Source: Mameliella sp. MMSF_3455
GTDB taxonomy: Bacteria > Pseudomonadota > Alphaproteobacteria > Rhodobacterales > Rhodobacteraceae
Direction: 5' to 3'
Assembly: GCF_030733205.1 (NCBI RefSeq)
Contig: NZ_JASHJL010000007.1
Location: 1-64,000, forward strand
Length of the DNA: 64,000 nt
The notes under the pieces were generated by a model. It saw nothing but the letters and a program-made list of their open reading frames with translations, was not told where the DNA came from and did not search any database. This document shows positions 1-7,670 of the stretch, piece by piece. The translations under genes and the position numbers were made by a program. The stretch's first letter is position 1. The number at the start of each line of letters is the position of its first letter.

Positions 1-98
1 GCTCCTCTCAGGTGCGGGCTTTCACAGACCCACCTTGGCACAACGCGAAGCCGCTGGTGGAGCCATCCACACCATCAGTGGCGCGCAATGGCTCACCG

Positions 99-405
99 TT
101 AGCTCTTTCCCAGTAGGTCCTTCAAGACGACGTTGTCCAACATGGTATCGGCCAACAGGCGCTTGAGCTTGACGTTCTCGTCCTCGAGGGCCTTCAGCCT
201 GGCCGCCTCGGACACCTCCATGCCGCCATACTTGGCCTTCAGTTTGTAGAACGTCGCCGTGCTCAGCCCGTGCCTACGGCACACCTCCGCAGTCGGCATT
301 CCGTTCGGCGCTACGATTGATCCACTGGATCAATCGCTTCACGCTTGAACCCTTTTCCTTGATCATCCCGATGATTTGCGCCTCGGTGAAACGGCTCTTT
401 CGCAT
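99..405 (-). pseudogene. IS3-family transposase OrfA, disrupted
   Basis: Two pieces of one small helix-turn-helix transposase subunit lie in different frames. The N-terminal piece starts at 405 and reads MRKSRFTEAQIIGMIKE. The C-terminal piece starts at 299 (MPTAEVCRRHGLSTATFYK) and runs to the stop at 99 with the usual KALEDENVKLKRLLAD leucine-zipper region and LKDLLGKS end. Between them lie about 43 bases more than the usual OrfA has (as I recall the family), which is not a multiple of three, so the frame is lost. The extra DNA contains a 23-base palindrome. The 66-residue C-terminal piece could still be made alone, but it lacks the first helices and is unlikely to act in transposition. Confidence 0.6.
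314..336. repeat. 23-base perfect palindrome inside the disrupted OrfA
   Basis: Two perfect 11-base arms (CGATTGATCCA and its complement) flank a single central C. It sits in the extra DNA that splits the two OrfA frames, so it was probably brought in by the disrupting event or marks a rearrangement point. Confidence 0.7.
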
Positions 406-563
406 TTGTCTGCTCCTTCAAAGTTGGCGCAGACTCTACATTACGGTGAGGGATTTCGCGGGGGCAGGTCAGTCCTGTGCTTTCGGGCAAACATCATCTG
501 TTCGCCGCCCGGGAGGGGCGGCGCTCGCGAGATCATTGTCTTGTTTCGGTGGGTGCCGGGTCG

Positions 564-1084
564 TCAGACGCCCTTGACGCGCCACTTGGGGAGTGTCCAG
601 CGGACGTTCTTGTCAAGTTCCGCCAGCACTGCCGAGATATGCGCCACGTCCGCGAGAGCCGCCTTGCGCGCGGCGGGGTCCGCGAGATCGGCGTTCTCGA
701 TTTCCCGAAGGCGGGCCTGAAGCTCTTCTTTCTTGAATCGGTTAACTACCAAAGCGAGTTCGACCGCTGCGAACAGCAGGTTATCGATCATGTTCTCGGC
801 GCGCCCGATGGATCCGCGTGCCCCCTGGAACATCTCGTCACGGTCACCGTCGCCCATTGCTTCTTCGAATGCAAAGGCTTCAGGACCTCTGTCATCCTCA
901 AAGACCGGCATCTCGATCCCCATAAGTTCGAAGTTGATTCGCGCACACTGAAGTCCTCGTGATCGTCGAGGTGTTCGAAGAAGGGTATTCGGAGGTACCG
1001 GTATGTGCAGTCCTCCTGGCGACGCTCCTCTTCGCGTTGCCGTTCCAGTTGTCGTCTTTTGCGCTCAGTTGCTAAAAGTGCCAT
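564..1084 (-). pseudogene. Hypothetical protein gene, single-base frameshift
   Basis: Function not recognised. The first part starts at 1084 (MALLATERKRRQLERQR, very basic) and reads well to HLDDHEDF, then leaves frame near 948-953. The second frame continues with CARINFELMGIEMPVFEDD and runs to the stop at 564. Restoring one base (TTCAG to TTCCAG) joins the halves into one protein of about 173 residues with a basic N-terminus and an acidic, helical remainder. The downstream part alone is open from ATG 923 to 564 (119 residues) and may be annotated separately as a CDS. No good ribosome binding site is seen before 1084. The neighbouring IS debris fits a decaying region. A sequencing error would explain the shift equally well. 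Confidence 0.5.
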
Positions 1085-1113
1085 TTTTTTGAACCTGCAT
1101 CCCCGTGATCTCC

Positions 1114-1142
1114 GTTGTGAACGTGAATACAACATTCACAAC
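1114..1142. promoter_or_regulatory. Nested inverted repeat, possible operator
   Basis: Arms GTTGTGAA (1114-1121) and TTCACAAC (1135-1142) are perfect complements. Inside them GTGAAT (1123-1128) pairs with ATTCAC (1134-1139). It lies 30 bases upstream of the start of the frameshifted gene at 1084, where an operator would be expected. The rest of the space up to the tRNA shows no gene. Confidence 0.35.
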
Positions 1143-1268
1143 GCAAGTCGAAATACTCGCGGTCGCAAGTGGCTGTACCGCATGCTGATTTTGATGGTGG
1201 GAAGGAGGGTGAGGCGCAGGAGGAGAGCTTTAAAACTCTACGTATTATCAGGTGGTTGCGCCGGTTTT

Positions 1269-1358
1269 TGGCGGAGAGGAAGGGATTCGAACCCTCGAGA
1301 CGGTTTCCCGCCTACACACTTTCCAGGCGTGCGCCTTCGACCACTCGGCCACCTCTCC
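1269..1358 (-). tRNA. tRNA-Ser (anticodon GGA)
   Basis: This is a 90-base class II tRNA with a long variable arm. The acceptor stem GGAGAGG (1352-1358) pairs with CCTCTCC (1273-1279), followed by discriminator G and an encoded CCA (1269-1271). The T loop GGTTCGAATCC and the D arm GGCCGAGTGG are present. The anticodon GGA is at 1322-1324 in the loop CTGGAAA, reading UCC and UCU serine codons. It stands alone, with a promoter-like sequence just upstream. Confidence 0.95.
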
Positions 1359-1366
1359 GTCGACCC

Positions 1367-1395
1367 GTTTAGCAAGGACTGCGCGTCGGCTGCAA
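1367..1395 (-). promoter_or_regulatory. Putative promoter of tRNA-Ser
   Basis: On the minus strand TTGCAG (1390-1395) and CTAAAC (1367-1372) are separated by 17 bases. The second box ends eight bases before the mature tRNA 5' end, which fits a housekeeping sigma factor promoter with a short leader. Assigned by eye only. Confidence 0.45.
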
Positions 1396-1516
1396 GAGGC
1401 ATTCCGACCTTCTCTCCCTGTCATTTGTCGGCACGGTAACCTACGCCCCCGCGTCAGGCTTGCATGTATGAGCACGTGCACCGCACTCTGTGTGGTGAAA
1501 TGCAAGGAGGGCGGGG

Positions 1517-2209
1517 ATGTTCGCGCGCAAGCAGTTGAAATACGAGGCGGTGGATCTGCCCGACCGGGTTTCGATGCCGGATGAGGAAATGGTCCGGGCG
1601 GCGGCCGATTTCCATGACCGGATGAAACAGAGGCATTCGGTGCGAGAGTTCTCTGACCGTTCGGTGCCAAGGGCGGTCATCGAAAACTGTATCCGGACGG
1701 CGGGATCGGCGCCCTCGGGGGCCAACCACCAACCGTGGCACTTCGTGGCGATCTCGAATTCGGGGGTGAAGTCGCGCATCCGTGCCGCGGCAGAGGAAGA
1801 AGAGCGCAGCTTTTACGACGGGGCGGCGGGGGATGAATGGCTGCGGGCGTTGGAACCGATCGGAACGGGGCCGGAAAAGCCGCACCTTGAGATCGCGCCT
1901 TGGCTGATTGTGGTCTTTGCCCAGCGCTATGGGCGGTTCGACGATGGCACGCGGTTCAAGAACTATTACGTGCCCGAAAGCGTCGGCATTTCTACCGGCT
2001 TTCTGCTGGCGGCCTTGCACCATGCCGGGCTGGTGTCCCTGACCCACACGCCAAACCCGATGCGGTTCCTGAACGCGCTGCTTGGGCGGCCGGATTCGGA
2101 AAAGCCGGTGATGATTATCGCTGCGGGGCATCCGGCGCCCGGGGCAAAGGTCCCCGCCGTGGCCAAGATCAAGAAACCCCTGGACGAGATCCTGACCGTG
2201 GTCGAGTAG
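1517..2209 (+). CDS. Nitroreductase-family flavoprotein, iodotyrosine deiodinase-like
   Basis: A 230-residue FMN enzyme of the nitroreductase fold. R39, S41 and R43 in RHSVREF and the APSGANHQPWHF segment (65-76) match the FMN site. The protein follows iodotyrosine deiodinase along its length, including LLGRPDSEKPVMIIAAGHP and the KKPLDEIL end. The three residues that bind the zwitterion of iodotyrosine in human IYD (E157, Y161, K182) have counterparts here with identical spacing: E96, Y100 and K121. The likely role is reductive dehalogenation of halotyrosine, in the cytosol with NAD(P)H-derived electrons. A general nitroreductase is the alternative. AAGGAGGG lies just before the ATG. It stands alone and converges on kpsE. 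Confidence 0.85.
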   Translation: MFARKQLKYEAVDLPDRVSMPDEEMVRAAADFHDRMKQRHSVREFSDRSVPRAVIENCIRTAGSAPSGANHQPWHFVAISNSGVKSRIRAAAEEEERSFYDGAAGDEWLRALEPIGTGPEKPHLEIAPWLIVVFAQRYGRFDDGTRFKNYYVPESVGISTGFLLAALHHAGLVSLTHTPNPMRFLNALLGRPDSEKPVMIIAAGHPAPGAKVPAVAKIKKPLDEILTVVE

Positions 2210-2221
2210 GCGGCAGGTGCC

Positions 2222-3904
2222 TCAGCTTGCGACTTGTTCACGCAGGATCGAGGCGGTCAGCGAGATCATCAGGTAGATGCCGCCGAAGATCAGGAAGGCC
2301 AGCATCGTGTTCTCGAACTTGCGGGGGTAGCTCGGGTCCTCCGAAGGTACGGGAACCACCGATGTGGTCAGGTAGCGGGCCTGGCTGTCGGCGTCGCGGC
2401 GGGCCTGTTCCAAGCGTTCCAGCGCGGTTTGCAGCATCAGGTCGCGGGTCGAGAGATCTGCTTCTGCCAGCTTGATCTGCACGGCCACCTCGGCCAGAGA
2501 GTCCTTTCCCGTTGTGGCCGTCGTCATCTCGAGGTTGAGCCGGTCCAGCAGCGCCTCAAGGCGGCGAATGTCGCCCTGGGCACCTTCGACCTTGGCGGAA
2601 TTCGGACGGCTGTTATCCAGTAGAGCCTGCAGTTGCAGTTGTTTCTCCTGCAGTTGCAGCTCGTAGGTATTGATCTGTGAGCGCAACGCGGCAATCCGGC
2701 CCTCGGGGTCGATGACGTTGCCTTCCTGTTGCATGCGGACCAGCTTTTCCTGAGCGTCGCGGCGGGCGGCTTCGGCATCGGCCAAACCTTCCTCTGCGTC
2801 CTTGACCGCGTTGGATCGTTTGCGCAGCGAAAGGTTGTCCACCCGTTCCTCCGCATAACCGATCAGCGCGCTGGAAAAATCGGCGGCGACCTGCGGGTCG
2901 GCGGCCATGACTTCCATCTTGATCACACCCTCGGTCGGATCATAGCCGATCTGGACGTGACGTTTGTACAAGGCATAGGCCTCTTCGTTGGTGGGCTCCG
3001 GTTCCAACCGCTGGATCGGGTCGATGAACCCTTGAGTGAAATGCGACTTGAACCCTTCGTCCCGATCCAGGCGCAGCATGGCATCCTTGGAGGTCAGGTA
3101 GGATTGCACGGCGATAGCGTCCTGATTGGTGGCGAATTGGGTGCCCGAGAAAAGCGACCCCATCGCCCCGCCCGAGCTTTCGGCCTTGAGGATCAGGAAT
3201 TCCGACTTGGTCGAATACATCGGGGTCGCAACGGCATAGAAGTAATAGCCGGCGACGAGGGTGGGGAGCAGGACAAAGGCCGCAAGCCGCACCATGAGCA
3301 GCATCATCTTCTTGCGGCGTCGTGCCGCCAGTTCGCGCTGGATCTGCCGTATTTCGGTGGCGCGGCGCTCTGCCGGGCTGATGGTTTCCGTCGAAGGCAG
3401 TTGCGCCTTTTCCATCTTGATGGTCTGGGGCAGTTGCACCTTGGGTTCCGGTTTCGATGGCTGCGGCGCGGCGGGCCTGTTGTCGGGGTCGGCCTTCACA
3501 AGTTCCAGCATGTTGGTGCGCTGGAACGGGTCGATCCCACGTTGGCGCAACAGACGCACGGCGTCGAAATCCGATGTCGCCTCAAACCCGTGCTTGTTGG
3601 CGACACGGCGGGCCATGCGCAATTGACGCGCGGTCAGCCCCTCGGCGCGGATCGAGTCGATGTCCGTCTCACCCGCGACCTGGCGGGAAGCGGCGACCTC
3701 GTCACTGCGGGCCTTTGCGGAAGTCTCGGTGTTCGAGAACTGCGGTCGTCCCGCTGCGGGCCGGTTGCCCCCGGACTCGGGCGGCTTTGGGGCAGGTGTT
3801 TCTGCCGGCGCGGTACGATCGGTCTCGGCACCCTCGCCTGGTTGGGCGGCAGCGGCCGGTGAACGCCGAATGCGGAACTTCTTAGCCTTCGGTTTCATAG
3901 TCAT
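2222..3904 (-). CDS. kpsE: Capsule polysaccharide export inner-membrane protein, KpsE/BexC/CtrB type
   Basis: A 560-residue polysaccharide co-polymerase (PCP-3-like) that would link the KpsMT ABC exporter to the outer-membrane channel. One membrane helix lies at about 201-223 and a second near the C-terminus (about 530-552, MLAFLIFGGIYLMISLTA), with a long periplasmic coiled-coil region between them (about 350-500). The cytoplasmic N-terminus is about 200 residues long, rich in Pro, Ala and charge, and much longer than in E. coli KpsE (about 380 residues in all). The start overlaps the end of kpsT by 23 bases, so translation is coupled. An ATG two codons downstream is also possible. No kpsM is adjacent. 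Confidence 0.85.
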   Translation of the reverse strand: MTMKPKAKKFRIRRSPAAAAQPGEGAETDRTAPAETPAPKPPESGGNRPAAGRPQFSNTETSAKARSDEVAASRQVAGETDIDSIRAEGLTARQLRMARRVANKHGFEATSDFDAVRLLRQRGIDPFQRTNMLELVKADPDNRPAAPQPSKPEPKVQLPQTIKMEKAQLPSTETISPAERRATEIRQIQRELAARRRKKMMLLMVRLAAFVLLPTLVAGYYFYAVATPMYSTKSEFLILKAESSGGAMGSLFSGTQFATNQDAIAVQSYLTSKDAMLRLDRDEGFKSHFTQGFIDPIQRLEPEPTNEEAYALYKRHVQIGYDPTEGVIKMEVMAADPQVAADFSSALIGYAEERVDNLSLRKRSNAVKDAEEGLADAEAARRDAQEKLVRMQQEGNVIDPEGRIAALRSQINTYELQLQEKQLQLQALLDNSRPNSAKVEGAQGDIRRLEALLDRLNLEMTTATTGKDSLAEVAVQIKLAEADLSTRDLMLQTALERLEQARRDADSQARYLTTSVVPVPSEDPSYPRKFENTMLAFLIFGGIYLMISLTASILREQVAS

Positions 3905-4541
3905 ACAGCCGTTTCGCTTCTTCCAGGGTGTCGAACATGTACATCTTGCCGTCCATCAGGACAGCCGCCTTGCGGGCAAATTTCTCCAGCACCTTTGGTT
4001 GGTGACTGACGATTACGATCGTCGTCGTCCGCAGCCTTTCGGCCAGGATGTCGCCAGCGCGCTTGTTGAACGCGGCGTCGGTGGAATTGGGCATGCCCTC
4101 GTCGATCAGGTACATGTCGAAATCCAGCGCCAGCATCAGGGCAAAGGTGAACCGGGCCCTCATACCGGACGAATATGTGCCGATGGGCTGGTCGAAATAC
4201 TCCTTCAGATCGCAAAGCCAACGGCAGAAGGATTCGACGTAGTCGGGATCAATCCCGTAGAGCTTGGCGATGAACCGGGCGTTTTCCCTGGCCGAGATCT
4301 TGGACACGACGCCGCCCATGAAGCCCAGTGGAAACGAGACACGGCAACCACGCCGGATTTCGCCCTCATCCGGTTTTTCCAGTCCTGCCATCATCTTGAT
4401 GACGGTGGATTTGCCGGTGCCGTTGGGGGCGAGGATGCCAAGGGATTCACCCAGGTCAACGCGGAACGACACCCGGTCAAGAATCACCTTGCGCTGGGCG
4501 CCCGTCCAGAAGGACTTGCTGACCATGTCGAACTCTAACAT
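3882..4541 (-). CDS. kpsT: Capsule polysaccharide ABC exporter ATP-binding protein, KpsT type
   Basis: A 219-residue nucleotide-binding subunit for export of capsular polysaccharide across the inner membrane. The Walker A region is APNGTGKST (38-46); the first glycine of the motif is alanine. The signature YSSGMRAR is the one typical of KpsT/CtrD proteins. Walker B is DMYLIDE, and the switch histidine is in IVSHQ. It is the first gene of a two-gene operon with kpsE. The permease partner KpsM is not in the window and must be encoded elsewhere if the system works. Confidence 0.88.
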   Translation of the reverse strand: MLEFDMVSKSFWTGAQRKVILDRVSFRVDLGESLGILAPNGTGKSTVIKMMAGLEKPDEGEIRRGCRVSFPLGFMGGVVSKISARENARFIAKLYGIDPDYVESFCRWLCDLKEYFDQPIGTYSSGMRARFTFALMLALDFDMYLIDEGMPNSTDAAFNKRAGDILAERLRTTTIVIVSHQPKVLEKFARKAAVLMDGKMYMFDTLEEAKRLYDYETEG

Positions 4542-4629
4542 CTGGGTGCCCTGACTACGCTCGGATCCCTAATGATCTGGTGTATGCGCCAACTTGGTAG
4601 ACAATTTGTTCACATTATGGCGCTGGCGC

Positions 4630-4667
4630 GAAACAAAAACAAACCGGGCCCCGTGCAGGGACCCGGC
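4630..4667 (-). terminator. Rho-independent terminator of the permease gene
   Basis: On the minus strand CCGGGTCCC (4658-4666) pairs with GGGGCCCGG (4644-4652) through nine pairs, one of them G-T, around the loop TGCAC. A T-rich run, TTTGTTTTTGTTT, follows. It stands about 25 bases after the permease stop and separates that gene from kpsT. Confidence 0.8.
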
Positions 4668-4690
4668 AAGTCAACAATTCTCCATGAGGT

Positions 4691-5716
4691 TCAGGCGACG
4701 AGACCCCAGGTCATGCCTGCGATCAGTGCCCCCAGCAACGCGTAGACGAAGTAGGCCAAGAATACGCGGGGTTTGACGAGCGCCCAGACCGCGATGGCCG
4801 CAGGGATGCAGCTGACACCACCGGCGACGACAAAGCTCATCGCCGCGCCCGGTGCCATGCCCTGCGCCAGCAGCGCATCGACCAGCGGCACAGCGGCATA
4901 GCCGTTCAGATAGGCCGGCGCCCCGACCAATGCGCCCAGCAGGACCGGCATGAACCCGGTGCCACCCAGCACGCCGGCGATCATTTCGGCGGGCACGTAG
5001 TGGATCATCAACGCCTCGATGACATAGGCCAATGTCAGCCATTTCAGCAGGAACAGGGCGTTCTCAAATGCCGTATCGCGGAAGGTGGCGGTGCGTTCGC
5101 TCTCTTGCCAGAAGGCCCAGACGGGCTTGCCCTGAAAGGGTTTCTTGACGCCGCAGCAGCCGCCCACCTGCGGTTTTTCGCGCAGTGGGGCGCGGAAGAC
5201 CGGGCTATCGGCCAGGGTCTTGGTCCCGAACCCGCCCAAAAGGCCCAGGCCGACGGCAGCGACGGTCTTGGCCACGGCGAAGTCCCAGCCAAGCGTGCCC
5301 GCGGTGATGAGGAACATGGCCGGATCCATCAGCGGCGAGGCCAGCCAGAAGGCCATGACCGCCGACAAGGGGGCGCCCACCGCCAGCAGCGCCGCGATGA
5401 AGGGGATCACTTCGCAGGAACAGAAAGGCGACATGCCCCCCAGCAGCGCGGCCAGGAAAATCATCCGGACTTCGCGCCCCTCAAAGGCCCTCGCCAGCAG
5501 CGTTTCGGCCCCGGTGGCCTTGAGATAGGCGACCGCCAGCACGGCAAAGAGGATGAACGGCGCGGTATGGCCAAGGGCCCCCGCGGTGAAAGTCACCGTC
5601 GGCCAGAACTGGGGCCAGTCGATCAGCGCGACGAGAGCCAGAAGCACGGCACTGGCCAGCCAGGCCTTGGAAACGGGCGGCAGGCGGCGTGTGGCCGTTG
5701 TTGACGTATCAGCCAT
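4691..5716 (-). CDS. UPF0718/ArsP-like permease
   Basis: A 341-residue membrane protein with about eight helices in two related halves. The conserved GGMSPFCSCEVIPF segment with its CSC motif, and a second cysteine-rich loop (GGCCGVKK), point to the family of two-domain permeases that includes the organoarsenical exporter ArsP. The substrate is not known. The start at 5716 was chosen because AAGGAC lies nine bases upstream and the ATG overlaps the stop of the ArsR gene by eight bases; an in-frame ATG at 5746 lies inside that gene. The overlap and the adjacent metal-responsive repressor suggest that it exports a toxic metalloid or thiol-reactive compound. Confidence 0.8.
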   Translation of the reverse strand: MADTSTTATRRLPPVSKAWLASAVLLALVALIDWPQFWPTVTFTAGALGHTAPFILFAVLAVAYLKATGAETLLARAFEGREVRMIFLAALLGGMSPFCSCEVIPFIAALLAVGAPLSAVMAFWLASPLMDPAMFLITAGTLGWDFAVAKTVAAVGLGLLGGFGTKTLADSPVFRAPLREKPQVGGCCGVKKPFQGKPVWAFWQESERTATFRDTAFENALFLLKWLTLAYVIEALMIHYVPAEMIAGVLGGTGFMPVLLGALVGAPAYLNGYAAVPLVDALLAQGMAPGAAMSFVVAGGVSCIPAAIAVWALVKPRVFLAYFVYALLGALIAGMTWGLVA

Positions 5717-6053
5717 TGTCGATGTCCTTGTGGCAGATCGAGGCATCCGCGCAGCACTGGCGCAGCAGGTAGTCCGACAGCGCCTCGACCTCGGAATAGT
5801 CGGCGGCGGCGCAGATGATCGAGCGTCCCTGCCGCGCCTGGGTAACGAGCCCGGCGGCAGAGAGGATTTTCAGGTGATGGGTGAGTGTTGATCCGGTGAT
5901 CCCGGTACGTTCACCCAGTGCGCCGATGCTGAGCCCGTCGTGCCCGGCCCGCACCAGCGTGTGCAGAACCTGAAGGCGCTGTTCGGACCCGAGCGCGGCG
6001 AACTTGGAGGCCGCCGTTTCGACGGTCAGGGGAAGAGAATCGGTCATTTTCAT
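5709..6053 (-). CDS. ArsR-family metal-sensing repressor
   Basis: A 114-residue winged-helix repressor. The helix-turn-helix spans about 40-65 (LGERTGITGSTLTHHLKIL), followed by the wing RQGRSIICAA. A C-terminal cysteine cluster, RQCCADASICH, could bind arsenite, antimonite or another soft metal. The start at 6053 (MKMTDS) was chosen; a second ATG lies at 6047. It heads an operon with the overlapping permease. An inverted repeat 40 bases upstream may be its operator. Confidence 0.85.
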   Translation of the reverse strand: MKMTDSLPLTVETAASKFAALGSEQRLQVLHTLVRAGHDGLSIGALGERTGITGSTLTHHLKILSAAGLVTQARQGRSIICAAADYSEVEALSDYLLRQCCADASICHKDIDNG

Positions 6054-6094
6054 AATTCTAAAAATGTCGAACTGAAGGCGCTTTCGCAAGTCAA

Positions 6095-6114
6095 ATTTCG
6101 ACAACCTTCGAAAT
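6095..6114. promoter_or_regulatory. Inverted repeat, candidate ArsR operator
   Basis: ATTTCG (6095-6100) and CGAAAT (6109-6114) are perfect complements eight bases apart, 42 bases upstream of the repressor start. The position suits an autoregulated ArsR promoter. Confidence 0.4.
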
Positions 6115-6187
6115 GAGTGCTGGTCAAGGCGCCAGCGTTGCCGGAAATTGCGGCAGCTCCGGAGGAGCGTACTCCCGGCCGCTTGTG

Positions 6188-6250
6188 TTTCTTTGGGCCG
6201 AAAATACCTCCCGGGGAGAGGCCGAAGGCCGAGGAGGCAGCGCCCCCTCC
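6188..6250. repeat. GC-rich intergenic repeat, copy A
   Basis: An A-rich core (TTTCTTTGGGCCGAAAATAC) is followed by a GC-rich stretch (CTCCCGGGGAG, GGCCGAAGGCC, GGCAGCGCCCCC). A related sequence occurs on the opposite strand at 16776-16833. I recall similar short elements scattered in Roseobacter-group genomes. Here it fills most of the gap between the arsR promoter and the glycosylase gene. Confidence 0.55.
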
Positions 6251-6289
6251 CGGCGTGACCTCGACGCATCGGCGCATTAGACTTGCGCA

Positions 6290-6871
6290 ATGCATCAACT
6301 GCTTGCCGACATTCGCGCCTGCCGTCTCTGCGCCGAGCGTTTCGCCGCCACCGAGACGGAACATGCGCCGCGCCCGGTCCTGCGGGCCCGGCCCTCGGCC
6401 CGGTTGCTCATCGCGGGTCAGGCCCCGGGAATGAAGGTCCATCACTCGGGCTTGCCGTTTACCGATCCCTCCGGAGACCGTCTGCGCGACTGGCTGGGCG
6501 TCGACGCCGAGACCTTCTACGACGAGACCCGCGTGGCCATCGTGCCCATGGCCTTCTGCTTTCCCGGCTACCGCAAGGGCTCGGACCTGCCGCCGCCGCC
6601 GATCTGTGCCCGCACCTGGCGGCAACAGGTTATCGATGCATTGCCCGATGTCCGGCTGACCGTCCTCGTCGGCGGCTATGCCCAGAAATGGCATCTGGGT
6701 GTCAAAGGCGGGGTGACAGAGACCGTTGCCTGCTGGCGCGACTTTTCGCCCGCGGCACTGCCCTTGCCGCATCCCTCGTGGCGCAATACCGCATGGTTGA
6801 AACGCAATCCCTGGTTCGAGGCCGAGCTGCTGCCCGTCCTGCGGACCCGTGTCGCGGAGGTGCTGGCATGA
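6290..6871 (+). CDS. Uracil-DNA glycosylase family protein
   Basis: A 193-residue member of the UDG superfamily. The first motif is GQAPGMKVHHSGLPF (about 45-59) and the second is the C-terminal LPHPSWRNTAWLKRNPWF, which holds the histidine of the DNA-intercalating loop. An N-terminal CRLC pair is present, but I see no full set of iron-sulfur cysteines, so it is not a typical family 4 or 5 enzyme. It probably acts in base excision repair of deaminated bases. Its stop overlaps the ATG of the next gene. Confidence 0.75.
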   Translation: MHQLLADIRACRLCAERFAATETEHAPRPVLRARPSARLLIAGQAPGMKVHHSGLPFTDPSGDRLRDWLGVDAETFYDETRVAIVPMAFCFPGYRKGSDLPPPPICARTWRQQVIDALPDVRLTVLVGGYAQKWHLGVKGGVTETVACWRDFSPAALPLPHPSWRNTAWLKRNPWFEAELLPVLRTRVAEVLA

Positions 6872-7662
6872 GCGAAGAGACCCTGACCGAACTGGACCGC
6901 GCCCATGCGGCGATGGAGGCCGCGCCGGATGATGACGCTCTGCGCCTGCGTTACTACGACCGGCTGGCCACGACCGAACTGTACCTGATGCTTGCCGCCG
7001 AACCGCAGGGGCAGGAGATCTCTCCCGAGATCTTCGAACTGGGCGACGCGCGCTTCGTCCTGGGGTTCGACCGGGAGGAACGGCTGTCCGGTTTTGCCGG
7101 GCGGGCCGTTCCCTACGCGGCACTGTCCGGCCGGGCGCTGGCCGCGATGCTGGCGGGGCAGGGGATCGGCCTGGCCCTGAACCTCGAGGTCGCCCCTTCG
7201 CAGTACCTGCTGCCGCCCGAGGCACTGGCCTGGCTGGCGGAAACTCTGGGTCACGGCCCGCAACAGGCCGAGGCGCGCCCCGCCGAGTTCCGCGCCCCGC
7301 GCGTGCCAGAGGCGCTGGTGACGGCGCTGGATGCGCGTCTGGCCACCGGCGCCGGGCTTGCCCGCAAGGCCTACCTCGCCGAGGTGATCTATGACGACGG
7401 GACGCGGGGGCACCTTCTGGGGATCACCGGCGCCGTTGCGGGCGCCGAAGCCGCGCTGGCCGGGGCCATCAACGAGGCGCTGGTCTTCTCGGGGTTGGAG
7501 GCGGGGGCGCTGGACGTCACCTTTCTGTCGGACAGCGACCGACTGACTGCCGATCTTGCCCGCGTCGCGCTGCGCTTTGACCTGCCAGAGGCTCAGGAAC
7601 CAAAGAGGGTCGAGCGTCTGGCCCCCGGAGCCGATCCGGAAAAGCCGCCGATCCTGCGCTGA
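6868..7662 (+). CDS. SseB-family protein
   Basis: A 264-residue cytosolic protein. Residues 1-120 resemble the SseB N-terminal domain (LRYYDRLATTELYLMLAAE, then GFAGRAVPYAALSGRALAAML and NLEVAPSQYLL). A second, similar-sized domain follows (about 140-245). No catalytic motif is seen. The ATG overlaps the stop of the glycosylase gene by four bases, so the two are made together. The function of these proteins is poorly known; a link to DNA repair is only suggested by the coupling. Confidence 0.65.
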   Translation: MSEETLTELDRAHAAMEAAPDDDALRLRYYDRLATTELYLMLAAEPQGQEISPEIFELGDARFVLGFDREERLSGFAGRAVPYAALSGRALAAMLAGQGIGLALNLEVAPSQYLLPPEALAWLAETLGHGPQQAEARPAEFRAPRVPEALVTALDARLATGAGLARKAYLAEVIYDDGTRGHLLGITGAVAGAEAALAGAINEALVFSGLEAGALDVTFLSDSDRLTADLARVALRFDLPEAQEPKRVERLAPGADPEKPPILR

Positions 7663-7670
7663 TCTTCCGG

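Larger units (their letters stand above)
1..471 (-). mobile_element. IS3-family (IS407-like) insertion sequence remnant
   Basis: The segment carries an IS3-type OrfA reading leftwards. Its outer end is probably at base 471, where the minus strand starts TGACCTGCCCC, an end I recall from IS407-group elements. The OrfA start at 405 follows shortly inside this end. The other end lies beyond the window. Bases 1-98 do not read as a normal OrfB start, so the element may be rearranged or interrupted there. OrfA itself is broken. The boundaries and the group are inferred from memory of the family; the direct evidence is the OrfA protein pattern. Confidence 0.55.
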
